Source: JACJWR01 sp964556255 (GTDB lineage: Bacteria; Actinomycetota; Actinomycetes; S36-B12; UBA10799). Taken from it: a DNA stretch of 64,000 nucleotides. The stretch covers positions 72,942-136,941 of the forward strand of contig CAZKVQ010000001.1 of NCBI GenBank assembly GCA_964556255.1. The letters are read 5' to 3'. How positions within the stretch are numbered: position 1 is the stretch's first letter; each line of letters begins with the position of its first letter. Shown piece by piece: positions 34,473 to 41,729 of this stretch. Below the pieces are notes generated by a model that saw only the letters and a list, made by a program, of their open reading frames with translations, did no database searches and was not told where the DNA came from. A program made the translations under genes and the position numbers.

Positions 34473-34478
34473 TAGCCT
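34473..34478 (+). promoter_or_regulatory. Leaderless -10 for the VIT-TrkH-TrkA operon
   Basis: TAGCCT is followed by 6 nt and then the GTG at 34485. Confidence 0.6.
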
Positions 34479-34484
34479 GACCTT

Positions 34485-35198
34485 GTGACAACACCACCTC
34501 ATCCGGGCGAGGAACACGATGCCGGTGACCTCGGCGATCGCTCCAACAAGATCCGCGCGGCGGTGCTGGGTGCGAACGACGGCATCGTGTCCATCGCCGG
34601 CATGGTCCTGGGTGTCGCCGGGGCCACCCCCGAAACCTCCGCGATCGCAACGGCCGGCGTTGCCGGGCTCGTGGCTGGCGCCTTGAGCATGGCTGTCGGG
34701 GAGTACGTCTCGGTGTCCTCCCAGCGGGATACCGAGGCCGCCGCGGTTGCCATGGAGATCCGGGAACTTGAGGAAGACCCCGAGGGTGAGTTCGAGGAAC
34801 TGGTCGGGTTGTTCGAGGCCCGCGGCCTCTCCAGGGGAACAGCCGAGTCGGTGGCGCAGGAACTCACCGAGAAGGACGTTCTGGCCGCCCACAGCCGGGA
34901 GGAACTTGGGATCGAACCGGGTCAGTACGTCAACGCCTGGGCGGCCGCAGTCTCCTCCTTGATCAGCTTCACCATCGGTGCGGCACTGCCCCTCATCGCG
35001 ATTCTGGTCTTCCCGCCGTCGATCCGGATCTGGGTGACTGTCGCGGCAGTCGTCGTCGCGCTGTTCATCACCGGTTACGTCAGCGCTCGCCTGGCGAAGG
35101 CGCCGATCCCCAAGGCTATCGCCCGAAATATCGGTGGCGGGCTGATTGCCATGGGAGTCACCTACGCAATCGGTCACTTCATCGGTATGGCGATCTGA
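34485..35198 (+). CDS. VIT1/CCC1-family metal transporter
   Basis: A 237-residue membrane protein of the VIT1/CCC1 family, which moves Fe(II) or Mn(II) out of the cytosol. Five helices are arranged as two at the N-terminus (VLGANDGIVSIAGMVLGVAG, then AGALSMAVGEYVSVSSQRDTE, the conserved metal-site entry), a Glu-rich cytosolic region (IRELEEDPEGEFEELVGLFEARGLS) that binds metal in relatives, and three at the C-terminus. GTG start with TAGCCT 6 nt upstream. TrkH follows 15 nt after the stop, so it heads a three-gene operon that joins metal and potassium handling. Confidence 0.87.
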   Translation: MTTPPHPGEEHDAGDLGDRSNKIRAAVLGANDGIVSIAGMVLGVAGATPETSAIATAGVAGLVAGALSMAVGEYVSVSSQRDTEAAAVAMEIRELEEDPEGEFEELVGLFEARGLSRGTAESVAQELTEKDVLAAHSREELGIEPGQYVNAWAAAVSSLISFTIGAALPLIAILVFPPSIRIWVTVAAVVVALFITGYVSARLAKAPIPKAIARNIGGGLIAMGVTYAIGHFIGMAI

Positions 35199-35213
35199 CC
35201 TGCCGGCGCGGTC

Positions 35214-36638
35214 ATGGAGCTTGTCGCGCGAGGAAGCCGCGGACGTCGTCGATGGACGCGCCCCGCCCGGGCGGTGTCGCTGTCGTATTTGGCGGTCCTG
35301 GTCGTAGGGACATTGCTGCTCGCCCTTCCGTTCTCCAAGGCGGGCCCGGGCTCTGCGAACCTGCTGCAAGCAGCCTTCACCGCGACCTCCATGGTGTGCG
35401 TCACCGGACTCACGGTGGTGGACACCGCAACATTCTGGACTCCCCTGGGGCAGGTGATCATCACCATCCTCACGCAGATAGGTGGACTGGGGGTGATGAC
35501 GTTGACAGCGTTGATCACGTTGCGTCTCGCCCACCGCGTCGGACTTCGACAGCGGATGCAGATGAGCGCAGAGGCCCCCGGCGTGGGCATCGGCAGCGTA
35601 CGCCGCGTGGCCCGGGCGGTTGTCATCACCGCATTCGTGGTCGAAGGCGTGGTCTCTCTGATCGTCGGCTTGCGCTTCTGGTTGGGCTACGACCAGCCGT
35701 TTCCGACGGCCTTCGGGCGCGCCATCTTCCAGTCCGTCTCCGCCTTCAACAACGTCGGGCTCGCCCTCTTCTCCGACAATTTGATGGGCTTCGCCGGTGA
35801 TTGGCTGGTCATCCTGCCCACGATGGCCGGGGTCATCATCGGAGGACTCGGGTTACCGGTGCTGCGCGAGCTGTGGCACAACCGCCGGCGACCGTGGGAG
35901 CGCTGGAAGTTGTTCATAGCCGATCGGCGTGGAACCGCAACGTTCGGAATTCGGCGCAGGATCCGACTCTCCCTAAACACCCGCATCATGCTCCTGGGAA
36001 CGGCCCTGCTGCTCATGGGCGGGCTGCTCTACTTCCTGCTGCAGGAGTGGTCGAACCCCCTCACCATGGGTCCGTTCTCGGTGCCCACGAAGGTACTTGC
36101 CTCGTTCACAATGTCAGTAGTGCCGCGCACCGGTGGTTTCAACTCGATCAACATCGCCGACATGCAACCGGACGCTTGGTTGGTCACGGACTTCCTCATG
36201 TTCATCGGCGGCGGCCCCGCTGGAACGGCCGGCGGCCTGAAGGTCACCACCTTCGCCGTGATCGTCGCGATCGCCGTCACCGAGATCCGCGGAAACCGCC
36301 ACACCCGGATGTTCGACCGAAGCGTCCCGCCGGCGACTCAACGCAGTGCGATGGCCGTCGGGTTCGCCTTCATGGCTGTCGCCGGTCTCGGGACGTTCCT
36401 CCTGCTACACCTGTCCTCGTTCCCCCTGGACCAGGTCTTGTTCGAGGCGCTTTCAGCGCTGTCGACCGTCGGACTCACCACCGGCATCACGGCGGAGTTC
36501 AACGGACCCGCGCAGGCAGTGCTGATGGTGATGATGTTCATCGGCAGACTGGGCCCGATCACGCTGGCCGCCGCCCTTGCCCTGAACACCCGCACAACGC
36601 ATTACGAACTCCCGGAGGAAAGGCCGTACATTGGCTGA
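35214..36638 (+). CDS. TrkH/KtrB-type potassium transporter subunit
   Basis: A 474-residue K+ uptake channel-like protein. The four pore-loop repeats can be traced: TSMVCVTGLTVVDT, FQSVSAFNNVGLALF, SVVPRTGGFNSINI and EALSALSTVGLTTG. GGGPAGTAGGLKVTTF is also present. Each repeat keeps the selectivity glycine, so it should conduct K+ (or Na+/K+). Start is ATG, 15 nt after VIT. The stop overlaps the putative TTG start of the following nucleotide-binding subunit by 8 nt, so the two are translationally coupled as usual for Ktr systems. Confidence 0.9.
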   Translation: MELVARGSRGRRRWTRPARAVSLSYLAVLVVGTLLLALPFSKAGPGSANLLQAAFTATSMVCVTGLTVVDTATFWTPLGQVIITILTQIGGLGVMTLTALITLRLAHRVGLRQRMQMSAEAPGVGIGSVRRVARAVVITAFVVEGVVSLIVGLRFWLGYDQPFPTAFGRAIFQSVSAFNNVGLALFSDNLMGFAGDWLVILPTMAGVIIGGLGLPVLRELWHNRRRPWERWKLFIADRRGTATFGIRRRIRLSLNTRIMLLGTALLLMGGLLYFLLQEWSNPLTMGPFSVPTKVLASFTMSVVPRTGGFNSINIADMQPDAWLVTDFLMFIGGGPAGTAGGLKVTTFAVIVAIAVTEIRGNRHTRMFDRSVPPATQRSAMAVGFAFMAVAGLGTFLLLHLSSFPLDQVLFEALSALSTVGLTTGITAEFNGPAQAVLMVMMFIGRLGPITLAAALALNTRTTHYELPEERPYIG

Positions 36639-37203
36639 CGAAATGGACACATCGGACGAGACCCCACGCCCGACGTCGACGGGGAGCGCACCCACCGATG
36701 ATCGACCTAAGGCGAACGGCGCCCACCGCCTGCCTCGTCGGTTGGCCGGCGAGGACGCCGTGGCCGTGATCGGGTTGGGCAGATTCGGCGCCGCGGTCGC
36801 ACGGACTCTGGAGGCGGCGGGGGTGCAAGTCCTCGCTATCGACTCCGACCCTCAACTCGTCGCCGAGTTCGCCAACGAACTCACCTTCGTGGCCGCGGCA
36901 GACTCCCGCAGCCACGAGGCCTTGGCCCAACTCGCCATCCCCGATTTCGCCCGGGTGGTGGTCGGCATCGGCGCAAACGTCGAGGCCAGCATCCTGACCG
37001 TGTCCCACCTCGTGGATATGGGCGTTCCGCAGGTGTGGGCAAAAGCGTTGACCAACGACCATGCGCGCATCCTCAGGCAACTCGGGGTCAGTCGGGTGAT
37101 CCAACCAGAGGCAGAGATGGGCGCAATGCTCGCCGGTGAGATCGTCGGACATGCGATGCCGGGGCCCGACGGCGCTGCCGCCCCCGAGATACCGCGCAAC
37201 TGA
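36631..37203 (+). CDS. TrkA/KtrA-like RCK_N protein, lacking RCK_C
   Basis: Regulatory subunit of the adjacent K+ transporter, 190 residues. After an acidic tail-like N-terminus of about 40 residues, a Rossmann fold begins VAVIGLGRFGAAVARTL with the acidic LAIDSD at the end of strand 2, and continues to about residue 165. Ordinary KtrA proteins carry a further RCK_C (TrkA-C) ligand domain of about 70 residues, but here the protein ends after about 25 more residues. The TTG start at 36631 has GGAGGAA 10 nt upstream; an ATG at 36643 is the alternative. Gating control may differ from the norm. Confidence 0.8.
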   Translation: MADEMDTSDETPRPTSTGSAPTDDRPKANGAHRLPRRLAGEDAVAVIGLGRFGAAVARTLEAAGVQVLAIDSDPQLVAEFANELTFVAAADSRSHEALAQLAIPDFARVVVGIGANVEASILTVSHLVDMGVPQVWAKALTNDHARILRQLGVSRVIQPEAEMGAMLAGEIVGHAMPGPDGAAAPEIPRN

Positions 37204-37277
37204 GCGGAGGGGTCTATCGGGAAGGAAGAGACGTCCGGAGTGTGCGGACCTCCCCCACCGGCCGTTGCGCTATCGAC

Positions 37278-37703
37278 TCAGTCTGGATCGCCGAACTTCG
37301 CGCAGACGAGCGCGTATTGCTGTTCGCTCAGCGCCGCACCCTCTCGACGGACTGCATGGGGCGAAACCGCCAACAGTCGGTCGCATCGAACGTAGCTCTC
37401 GCGGCGCTCACGATCCCAGCCGCCAGAACCGATACCTACCCAGCCGCGATCTCCCTGGTGGTTGCGACTGCTGACCATGAGCACCACGTAGTCTCCTGGC
37501 GCATCATCGGCCATTCCGAGCACCGCAACGGGTCGATCCTTCCCCTGCCGCGGGTCCTCCTCATAGGGCACCCAAGCCCACACAACCTCACCAGGATCGG
37601 GCTCGCCGTCAGACTCCGGGGCATAGGCGAGCGTGACCCTGCCGCGATAGCTATAGGCCCCTCCGCCGTCGGGTTTCGGATCGGCTTCGGGGTCGTATGC
37701 CAT
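37278..37703 (-). CDS. PemK/MazF-family toxin-like protein, no antitoxin seen
   Basis: A 141-residue protein with the PemK/MazF-type pattern: PDPGEVVWAWVPYEEDPRQGKDRPVAVLG (strand 1 and the RPV motif) and VRCDRLLAVSPHAVRREGAALS (late strand and helix). Such proteins are usually mRNA interferases, but a clade of orphan homologues in Actinobacteria with the extended EEDP-x-x-GKDRP insert may have other roles. No antitoxin-sized gene precedes it. The ATG at 37703 has TACGCT about 8 nt upstream; an in-frame start at 37742 is rejected as unsupported. It is divergent from the TPR gene. Confidence 0.72.
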   Translation of the reverse strand: MAYDPEADPKPDGGGAYSYRGRVTLAYAPESDGEPDPGEVVWAWVPYEEDPRQGKDRPVAVLGMADDAPGDYVVLMVSSRNHQGDRGWVGIGSGGWDRERRESYVRCDRLLAVSPHAVRREGAALSEQQYALVCAKFGDPD

Positions 37704-37786
37704 GGCCCAACAGCGTAGGCGGTCAACGACCCGGGCGCGCACCTACACTCGAAGGGTCAGCCAGGAACGACTGGAAGGGGAACCGG

Positions 37787-39304
37787 GTGCCACCGGCAGA
37801 GGTCTCCGAAGAAGAACTATGGGCCGAACTCGACGATGCCCAGGGGCGCCGCCGCGCAGAGGTGCTGCTCGAACTCGCGGATCGCTCCTACCACCGCGAC
37901 GAGATGTCCCAGTTCGCCTCGCTGGTCGACGCTGCAGCGGTCGCCGCGGAGCAAGCCGAGGAGTACCGGCTGGCTGCCTTCGCCAGGTTCAATCAGGCGC
38001 AGGGGCTCATGGAGACGGGCCATCCGGAGGAGGCGGCCGACCATTTCCTGGCGGCGGCCGGGTTCTTCCACACGATCGGCGACCAAGAGGACATCGCCCT
38101 GAGCAATCAACGGGCCGGCGACGCCTTCGCGGCCATGGATAGACAGGCCGAAGCCCTTGAGCGCTGGCAGGATGCCCTGCTGCTCTACGAACAGGAGGAG
38201 GACGATCTGAGTCAGGGCAGGGTGCACATGGCCATCGGGAACCACTGGATGCGGGTAGGGAAGCCTGCCGAGGCAGTGGAGGCCTTCCGGGCAGCGAGAT
38301 CGCGCTTCCGCAGCCACCATTCGGCTCATCATGTTGCGTGGGCCGACGATGCGGCCGCCGAAGGGCTCATCCAGCAGGGACAGGCGGAGGCCGCGGTACC
38401 CCTGCTGCGTTCCTGCCTCGACATCGCCAGCGTCGGTTCCGACGACACCGCCCGCGCCTACGCCGCCCTACGACTCGGGCTGGTGCTGCGCATCTTGGGT
38501 GAGCACTCGGAGGCCCTGTCGAACCTCAAGGCCGCACGCGACGACTACCAGGCCGACGACAACCTGATGGGCGTCGCACGGTGCGACCTCGAGGCCGCGA
38601 ATGCGCTTCGCGCGCTGGAGGAGTTCGACGACGCTGAGTCGCTCTACCTGGGGGCGCGTTCGGTGTTCGACGCCCTCGGCGCCGATGACTACCTACTGCT
38701 CGCCGACCGGCAGCGGGCGTCGATGTATTCGGATCTGGGAAGGACAGCCGAGGCTGTCGGCCTGGCCCGCGCCACGTTGAGCAAGGCCGAGGAGGTGGGC
38801 GAAAGACGGATCATCAACGACGTGGTGCCACGCCTCGCCGATGACTTGATGGACCTCGACGAGTTCGATGAAGCCCTCGCTCTGTTGCAGCAGCACCCAG
38901 CGGACGCCGATGAGCTCGACGAACTCGACACGGCGATCCGGCAGGCCGTCACGGCCCGGGCCCTGCTGGCCGAGAACCAGTTCGGTCAGGCTCGGGAACT
39001 GACGGAGCAGGCCTTGTCGACGGATGCCGCACGCGACAACCTCGCGCTACTGGCCGCCCTGTACGAGTTGCGCTCGCAGGCCCGACGCGGCAGCGAGCCG
39101 TCCGACGCCGACCGGGACCTCGCCCACGCCATCGCTCTACTGCTGGCCCTGGGACAGAGCGACCGCGCCGCCCAACTCTCCGAACACTTCCTGCCGGATG
39201 AACGCGGTGCCGCCGTGCGCACGGAAGACCTGATCGCGCTGCGCGGACTGACCCGCCCTCGGTTCGACAACGACATCCGCGGGCCGGGACTGGAGCCTCG
39301 GTGA
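37787..39304 (+). CDS. Large TPR-repeat protein, unknown
   Basis: A 505-residue soluble protein composed largely of tetratricopeptide-like helical repeats: AFARFNQAQGLMETGHPEEAADHFLAAAGFF, LSNQRAGDAFAAMDRQAEALERWQDALLLY, VHMAIGNHWMRVGKPAEAVEAFRAARSRF, AALRLGLVLRILGEHSEALSNLKAARDDY and further units. Acidic overall. Likely a scaffold for protein binding. The GTG at 37787 has GGAAGGGG upstream; the in-frame ATG at 37697 is rejected. A TrmH-type gene follows 13 nt downstream. A TACACT hexamer at 37743-37748 may be its -10. Confidence 0.78.
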   Translation: MPPAEVSEEELWAELDDAQGRRRAEVLLELADRSYHRDEMSQFASLVDAAAVAAEQAEEYRLAAFARFNQAQGLMETGHPEEAADHFLAAAGFFHTIGDQEDIALSNQRAGDAFAAMDRQAEALERWQDALLLYEQEEDDLSQGRVHMAIGNHWMRVGKPAEAVEAFRAARSRFRSHHSAHHVAWADDAAAEGLIQQGQAEAAVPLLRSCLDIASVGSDDTARAYAALRLGLVLRILGEHSEALSNLKAARDDYQADDNLMGVARCDLEAANALRALEEFDDAESLYLGARSVFDALGADDYLLLADRQRASMYSDLGRTAEAVGLARATLSKAEEVGERRIINDVVPRLADDLMDLDEFDEALALLQQHPADADELDELDTAIRQAVTARALLAENQFGQARELTEQALSTDAARDNLALLAALYELRSQARRGSEPSDADRDLAHAIALLLALGQSDRAAQLSEHFLPDERGAAVRTEDLIALRGLTRPRFDNDIRGPGLEPR

Positions 39305-39317
39305 GTCCGGCCACGCG

Positions 39318-39992
39318 ATGACACCGACCGAATCCGGCGCCACACCCGACCTGGGACCCGGTGAGTTCCACCGACCGATCGGCGTCGGACCCATGCCACA
39401 GCCGTGGCCCGATGATCCGCGACTGGATGACGATCTGTTGCGCGAGGGCGACCGTCGCAATGTCGAGGATCGTTTCCGCTACTGGCGAGTCTCTGCCATC
39501 GTGACCGAGCTCGATCGTGGACGAAGCCCGCTTCACATCGCGATCGAGAACTGGCAGCACGACCTCAACATCGGCTCCATCGTCAGGACGGCCAATGCGT
39601 TCAACGTTGCCGGGGTGCACATCGTCGGCAACCGGGACTGGAACCGCCGCGGGGCCATGGTGACCGATCGCTACCTCCACGTGCAGCACCATCCAGACGT
39701 GGCGGCCTTCGGTCTGTGGGCGGCTGCCGAGCACCTGCCGATAATCGGGATCGACAACATCCCCGGCAGCGTCCCGCTGGAACACCACCGGCTGCCCGCA
39801 GCGACGGTCATGCTCTTCGGTCAGGAGGGGCCCGGTCTCTCGCAAGATGCGGTGGACATCTGCTCCCAGGTGCTCGCGATCACCCAGTACGGATCGACGC
39901 GTTCCATGAATGCGTCCGCGGCCGGCGCAATCGCCATGTACGCCTGGGCCCTGCAGCACCACCCGTTGAGCCCGGCCGGGCCGGTGAGCTAA
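39318..39992 (+). CDS. TrmH/SpoU-family RNA 2'-O-methyltransferase
   Basis: A 224-residue SPOUT methyltransferase that should transfer a methyl group from SAM to a ribose 2'-OH in tRNA or rRNA. The three motifs are present: N-containing motif 1 (IENWQHDLNIGSIVRTANAF), motif 2 (VMLFGQEGPGLS) and motif 3 (ITQYGSTRSMNASAAGAIAMYAW), forming the knot and SAM pocket. The first 70 residues are polar and less conserved. Start ATG 13 nt after the TPR gene with only a weak GGTGAG; they probably form an operon. Whether the RNA target is tRNA or rRNA cannot be read. Confidence 0.88.
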   Translation: MTPTESGATPDLGPGEFHRPIGVGPMPQPWPDDPRLDDDLLREGDRRNVEDRFRYWRVSAIVTELDRGRSPLHIAIENWQHDLNIGSIVRTANAFNVAGVHIVGNRDWNRRGAMVTDRYLHVQHHPDVAAFGLWAAAEHLPIIGIDNIPGSVPLEHHRLPAATVMLFGQEGPGLSQDAVDICSQVLAITQYGSTRSMNASAAGAIAMYAWALQHHPLSPAGPVS

Positions 39993-40007
39993 CAGTCGGC
40001 GCCTTGG

Positions 40008-40550
40008 TCAGGTCGTCCGTAGCCGTTGCGCGAAATCGACGAGGGCATCGAAGCTGACCGTGCCGCTGACAACAGTGGTCACCTCAGGAGTGCTCAGCAC
40101 CAAGGCTCGCTTGGTGTCCGCCCCTGAGGTCGACTCGTATTCGTCCCACGTCTGTCCGTCGATCGTCACCGAGCCGACCTTGCGACCCTTGCGCGTCTGC
40201 TCATCGACGAAGTCGTCGACATCGTGGTCGGTCTGCGCGACCGCGACGAACCCGTTATCAGGCGTGATGTAGCCGTTGAACCAGCTCCCAGTTCCCGGGG
40301 TCCTGCCTGGCTCATACCGCGCACTGGTCGCCCGCCAGCCTGACGGAACGTCGGCCGGCACGAGCACCGGGAAGGCGTTGGCAGTGCGTGCCACCGCCGC
40401 AGGCGCCGCAACGTCGACCACCCGCACCGGATCCGGGGTCGGGCGAAGAACGATGATGTAGAGGAAGGCCACGAAGCCGCCCACGACCAGCATGGAGAGC
40501 ACCAGATCGCGCACAGTCTGGTTCTTGCGGGACTTGGTCTCGGTGGCCAT
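40008..40550 (-). CDS. DUF4245 family membrane-anchored protein
   Basis: A 180-residue protein with one N-terminal helix (about 18-36, VLSMLVVGGFVAFLYIIVL), then an extracytoplasmic domain of about 140 residues. FPVLVPADVPSGWRATSARYEP, SWFNGYITPDNGFVAVAQ and TIDGQTWDEYESTSGADTKRALVL fit the actinobacterial DUF4245 family, with unknown function. In many Actinobacteria this gene lies beside glpX and fumarase, and fumarase is indeed two genes away here. It converges on the TrmH gene with 15 nt between stops and is divergent from the patatin gene. Confidence 0.8.
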   Translation of the reverse strand: MATETKSRKNQTVRDLVLSMLVVGGFVAFLYIIVLRPTPDPVRVVDVAAPAAVARTANAFPVLVPADVPSGWRATSARYEPGRTPGTGSWFNGYITPDNGFVAVAQTDHDVDDFVDEQTRKGRKVGSVTIDGQTWDEYESTSGADTKRALVLSTPEVTTVVSGTVSFDALVDFAQRLRTT

Positions 40551-40675
40551 GGCGCCTATCCTCTCCCGACCCCGGGGGATCCGCCAACGCCGGGTGACAT
40601 CGAGGGCGCAGGTGAGCAGGGTTCATCAGCGACGGCAACCCGCCCGACGACTGCGCATGGAATCCCGGCACTGGC

Positions 40676-40681
40676 TATGTT
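40676..40681 (+). promoter_or_regulatory. Leaderless -10 for the patatin gene
   Basis: TATGTT is followed by 7 nt and then the ATG at 40689. Confidence 0.5.
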
Positions 40682-40688
40682 GGCGGAC

Positions 40689-41609
40689 ATGACTGACGAC
40701 GGCTTGGCCAGACCGTTCGATTTCGACGCAAAGTACGGAGCCGGCGCTCGCCGAGGACTCGTGCTGGGCGGCGGCGGAATCTTCTTCATCGCCTGGCAGG
40801 TTGCCTATCTACGCGAGTTGGAATCCCGCGGGGTCGACCTGGCCGCGGCCGACGTCGTGGTCGGTACCTCCGCCGGCTCGCTGGTGTCAGCGATCCTGAC
40901 CGGAGGCAAACTGCGGCGATTCGCAGGAGAACTCTCGCTGCTGTCCAAGGTCCCCAAAGTGGTTGACGCTCTGGCGCCGGCCGGAAACCTGGCTCCGAGC
41001 CAGGACCACGCCTTGCAGCTCTTCCAGCAGGCCGGTGACAATCAGCCCGCGACGATCAAGGCCATCGGCTATGCCGCACTCGCGGCACACGCAGCACCGG
41101 CGGCCAAGATGCGTCGATCGGTGTCGGCCGCAGTTCGGATGACCAAGTGGCCTGCGGCGTCCCTGCACATCGCCACTGTCGACACCTACACCGGTGAGCG
41201 TCTCATCATCGACCGCTCCGCGGGCGTACCGGTGGCCGCGGCGTCGGCGGCCAGCAGCGCAGTGCCCGGGCTCTTCTCCCCCCAGCCGATCCTGGACCGC
41301 AAGTGCATGGACGGCGGAGTGAGCGGCAGCGGCATCCATTCCGATGTCGTCTGTGGGGCTTCCCGGGCGGTGATACTTTCCCTCGGCGCGAACGCAACCA
41401 TGCCTGAGGCCATGATGACCATCAAGCCGACGGCCCTGGCCGACGAGGTGGCCGCGCTGCAGGCCCACGGCACCGAGGTGATCGTGCATGGTCCGGAGCC
41501 GACCGAGGTGTCGAAACTGATGTCTCCATCAGCGGTCCCGGAGGCGATGGCCATGGGCCAACGCCAAGCGGCCGAGCACGCCGCGGAACTGTCGACCTTC
41601 TGGCACTGA
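40689..41609 (+). CDS. Patatin-like phospholipase
   Basis: A 306-residue patatin-family lipid acyl hydrolase. It has the glycine-rich oxyanion loop LVLGGGGIFF, the nucleophile serine in GTSAGS, and the catalytic aspartate in DGGVSGSGIH, so the Ser-Asp dyad is complete. No signal peptide is present, so it acts in the cytosol or at the inner membrane face, probably on phospholipids. The start at 40689 fits a TATGTT-N7-ATG leaderless signature; the in-frame ATG at 40677 adds four residues. It occupies the place where glpX stands in relatives I know, which looks like a lineage-specific rearrangement. Confidence 0.86.
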   Translation: MTDDGLARPFDFDAKYGAGARRGLVLGGGGIFFIAWQVAYLRELESRGVDLAAADVVVGTSAGSLVSAILTGGKLRRFAGELSLLSKVPKVVDALAPAGNLAPSQDHALQLFQQAGDNQPATIKAIGYAALAAHAAPAAKMRRSVSAAVRMTKWPAASLHIATVDTYTGERLIIDRSAGVPVAAASAASSAVPGLFSPQPILDRKCMDGGVSGSGIHSDVVCGASRAVILSLGANATMPEAMMTIKPTALADEVAALQAHGTEVIVHGPEPTEVSKLMSPSAVPEAMAMGQRQAAEHAAELSTFWH

Positions 41610-41716
41610 CGCTCCTGCGCTCCGTCGCCGCCCGAGTGCAGCCCGACCTCCAGCGCCCACGCCGACGGACCCCCTGTGCTGCGGCGTCCAGCCGAGATGG
41701 CTGTTCACTTCGGGGC

Positions 41717-41722
41717 TAGGCT
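41717..41722 (+). promoter_or_regulatory. Leaderless -10 for fumarase
   Basis: TAGGCT is followed by 7 nt and then the ATG at 41730. Confidence 0.55.
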
Positions 41723-41729
41723 GACGGGT

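Noticed and set aside
38949..39962. Minus-strand open frame of 337 codons
   Set aside because: Opposite the TPR and TrmH genes, which have clear domains and starts.
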